From an uncultured bacterium (GTDB lineage: Bacteria > Bacillota_I > Bacilli_A > RF39 > UBA660), in contig OMUM01000079.1 of NCBI GenBank assembly GCA_900314225.1, positions 1-6,650 on the forward strand: 6,650 bases of DNA. Direction: 5' to 3'. Made by a program: the position numbers and the translations under genes. This document shows positions 6,313 to 6,650 of this stretch, piece after piece. The notes beneath the pieces were generated by a model that worked only from the letters and a program-made list of their open reading frames with translations, was not told the origin of the DNA and did not search any database. Each line of letters opens with the position of its first letter. Position 1 is the first letter of the stretch.

Positions 6313-6341
6313 TTGCAATTTACTATAAAATTTGGTATTAT
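6313..6341 (+). promoter_or_regulatory. Sigma-A type promoter for rpsT
   Basis: TTGCAA (6313-6318), a 17-base spacer and TATTAT (6336-6341), with TG at the extended -10 position (TGGTATTAT). The predicted transcription start is near 6348, leaving a leader of about 24 bases with GAGGTG (6361-6366) five bases before the ATG. The leader is too short for a riboswitch or a long attenuator. Confidence 0.7.
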
Positions 6342-6371
6342 TAATATGTTTAAAAAAAGTGAGGTGAAAAA

Positions 6372-6644
6372 ATGCCAAATATTAAGAGTGCTAAAAAAAG
6401 AATGAGAGCAAATGCTAAAAAAGCAGATGTTAATAAATTAGTTTATGGAAGTATGAAAACTGCTATTAAAAAATTTGAAAAGAATGTAAATGAAGCAAAT
6501 AAAGATGAAGCTAAAAATACATTAAATGTTGCTTTACAAAGAATTGATAAAGCTAAAAATAGTGGATTAGTTCATAAGAATAAAGCAGCTAGATTAAAAT
6601 CTAGACTAAATAAAATGGTAAATTCAATGGATGAAGCTAACTAA
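6372..6644 (+). CDS. rpsT: 30S ribosomal protein S20, 90 aa
   Basis: S20 binds 16S rRNA early in assembly of the small subunit. The sequence is typical and full length (the family is about 85-90 residues). It opens with MPNIKSAKKRMRANAKK, continues as a set of long basic helices, and has the late conserved stretch GLVHKNKAARLKSRLNK (about 65-81). The start is fixed by GAGGTG at 6361-6366 and by the conserved N-terminus. It is transcribed alone on the plus strand within the window, divergent from gpr with about 100 bases between the two start codons. The stop is TAA at 6642-6644, and only six bases follow, so its terminator is not seen. The gene is less extreme in AT content than its neighbours, as expected for a highly expressed gene. 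Confidence 0.97.
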   Translation: MPNIKSAKKRMRANAKKADVNKLVYGSMKTAIKKFEKNVNEANKDEAKNTLNVALQRIDKAKNSGLVHKNKAARLKSRLNKMVNSMDEAN

Positions 6645-6650
6645 TTATGA

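Noticed and set aside
6285..6314. Sigma-G-like site for gpr (AAATA, 18 bases, AATAATA)
   Set aside because: It resembles the forespore sigma-G consensus with one mismatch in each box, as would be expected for gpr. However, transcription would begin within the GGTGAT ribosome binding site, and such matches are common in AT-rich DNA. Too weak to annotate.
6306..6331. Inverted repeat ATTTTAT/ATAAAAT in the gpr-rpsT gap
   Set aside because: Seven-base AT-only arms around a 12-base loop are expected by chance at this composition, and the element overlaps the rpsT -35 region.
1..6650. Mycoplasma-type genetic code
   Set aside because: Tryptophans use TGG and all frames close with TAA or TAG at sensible family lengths, so no TGA reassignment is needed.
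1..6650. Mobile element, CRISPR array, tRNA or riboswitch
   Set aside because: I saw no transposase or integrase motifs, no spaced repeats, no tRNA-like cloverleaf, and the gaps between genes are about 115 bases at most, which leaves no room for long structured leaders.

Overview
The window comes from a very AT-rich, endospore-forming low-GC Gram-positive bacterium (Bacillota). By eye G+C is about a quarter or less. A ribosomal protein S20 gene (rpsT), a germination protease gene (gpr) and the engulfment hydrolase gene spoIIP lie side by side, which matches the rpsT-gpr-spoIIP order of Bacillus. Tryptophan is encoded by TGG, and all eight genes stop at TAA or TAG, so the standard bacterial code fits and the Mycoplasma code is not needed. 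The shortened Gpr and SpoIIP and the extreme AT content suggest a streamlined Bacilli/Mollicutes-related lineage rather than a classical Bacillus. That placement is inference.

Layout from right to left (all but rpsT are on the minus strand): rpsT (6372-6644, +) has its own clear sigma-A type promoter. Divergent from it runs a sporulation cluster: gpr (5481-6269), spoIIP (4528-5442) and a small membrane-anchored protein (4251-4544) whose start overlaps the end of spoIIP. Next is a separately promoted, kinase-fold protein (3496-4200) that ends in a good hairpin terminator (3464-3486). Beyond a 114-bp gap carrying that terminator and a new promoter is a two-gene unit of unrecognised helical proteins (2041-3381 and 1447-2025). 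Last is a third unrecognised protein (12-1391) with its own promoter.

The sporulation part is well supported: Gpr degrades small acid-soluble spore proteins at germination, and SpoIIP thins septal and engulfment-zone peptidoglycan in the mother cell. The 97-residue protein translationally linked to spoIIP is a candidate accessory factor. The left half is accessory or lineage-specific, with no transposase, phage or CRISPR signal. Shared helical motifs hint that the two or three unknown proteins are related, and one may carry a RelE-like C-terminal fold; both ideas are tentative.

Four starts were moved inward from the longest open frame (at 12-1391, 3496-4200, 4528-5442 and 5481-6269). In each case the Shine-Dalgarno sequence lies between the outer and inner start codons, and in two cases the outer ATG directly follows a TATAAT -10 box and would not be properly within the transcript.
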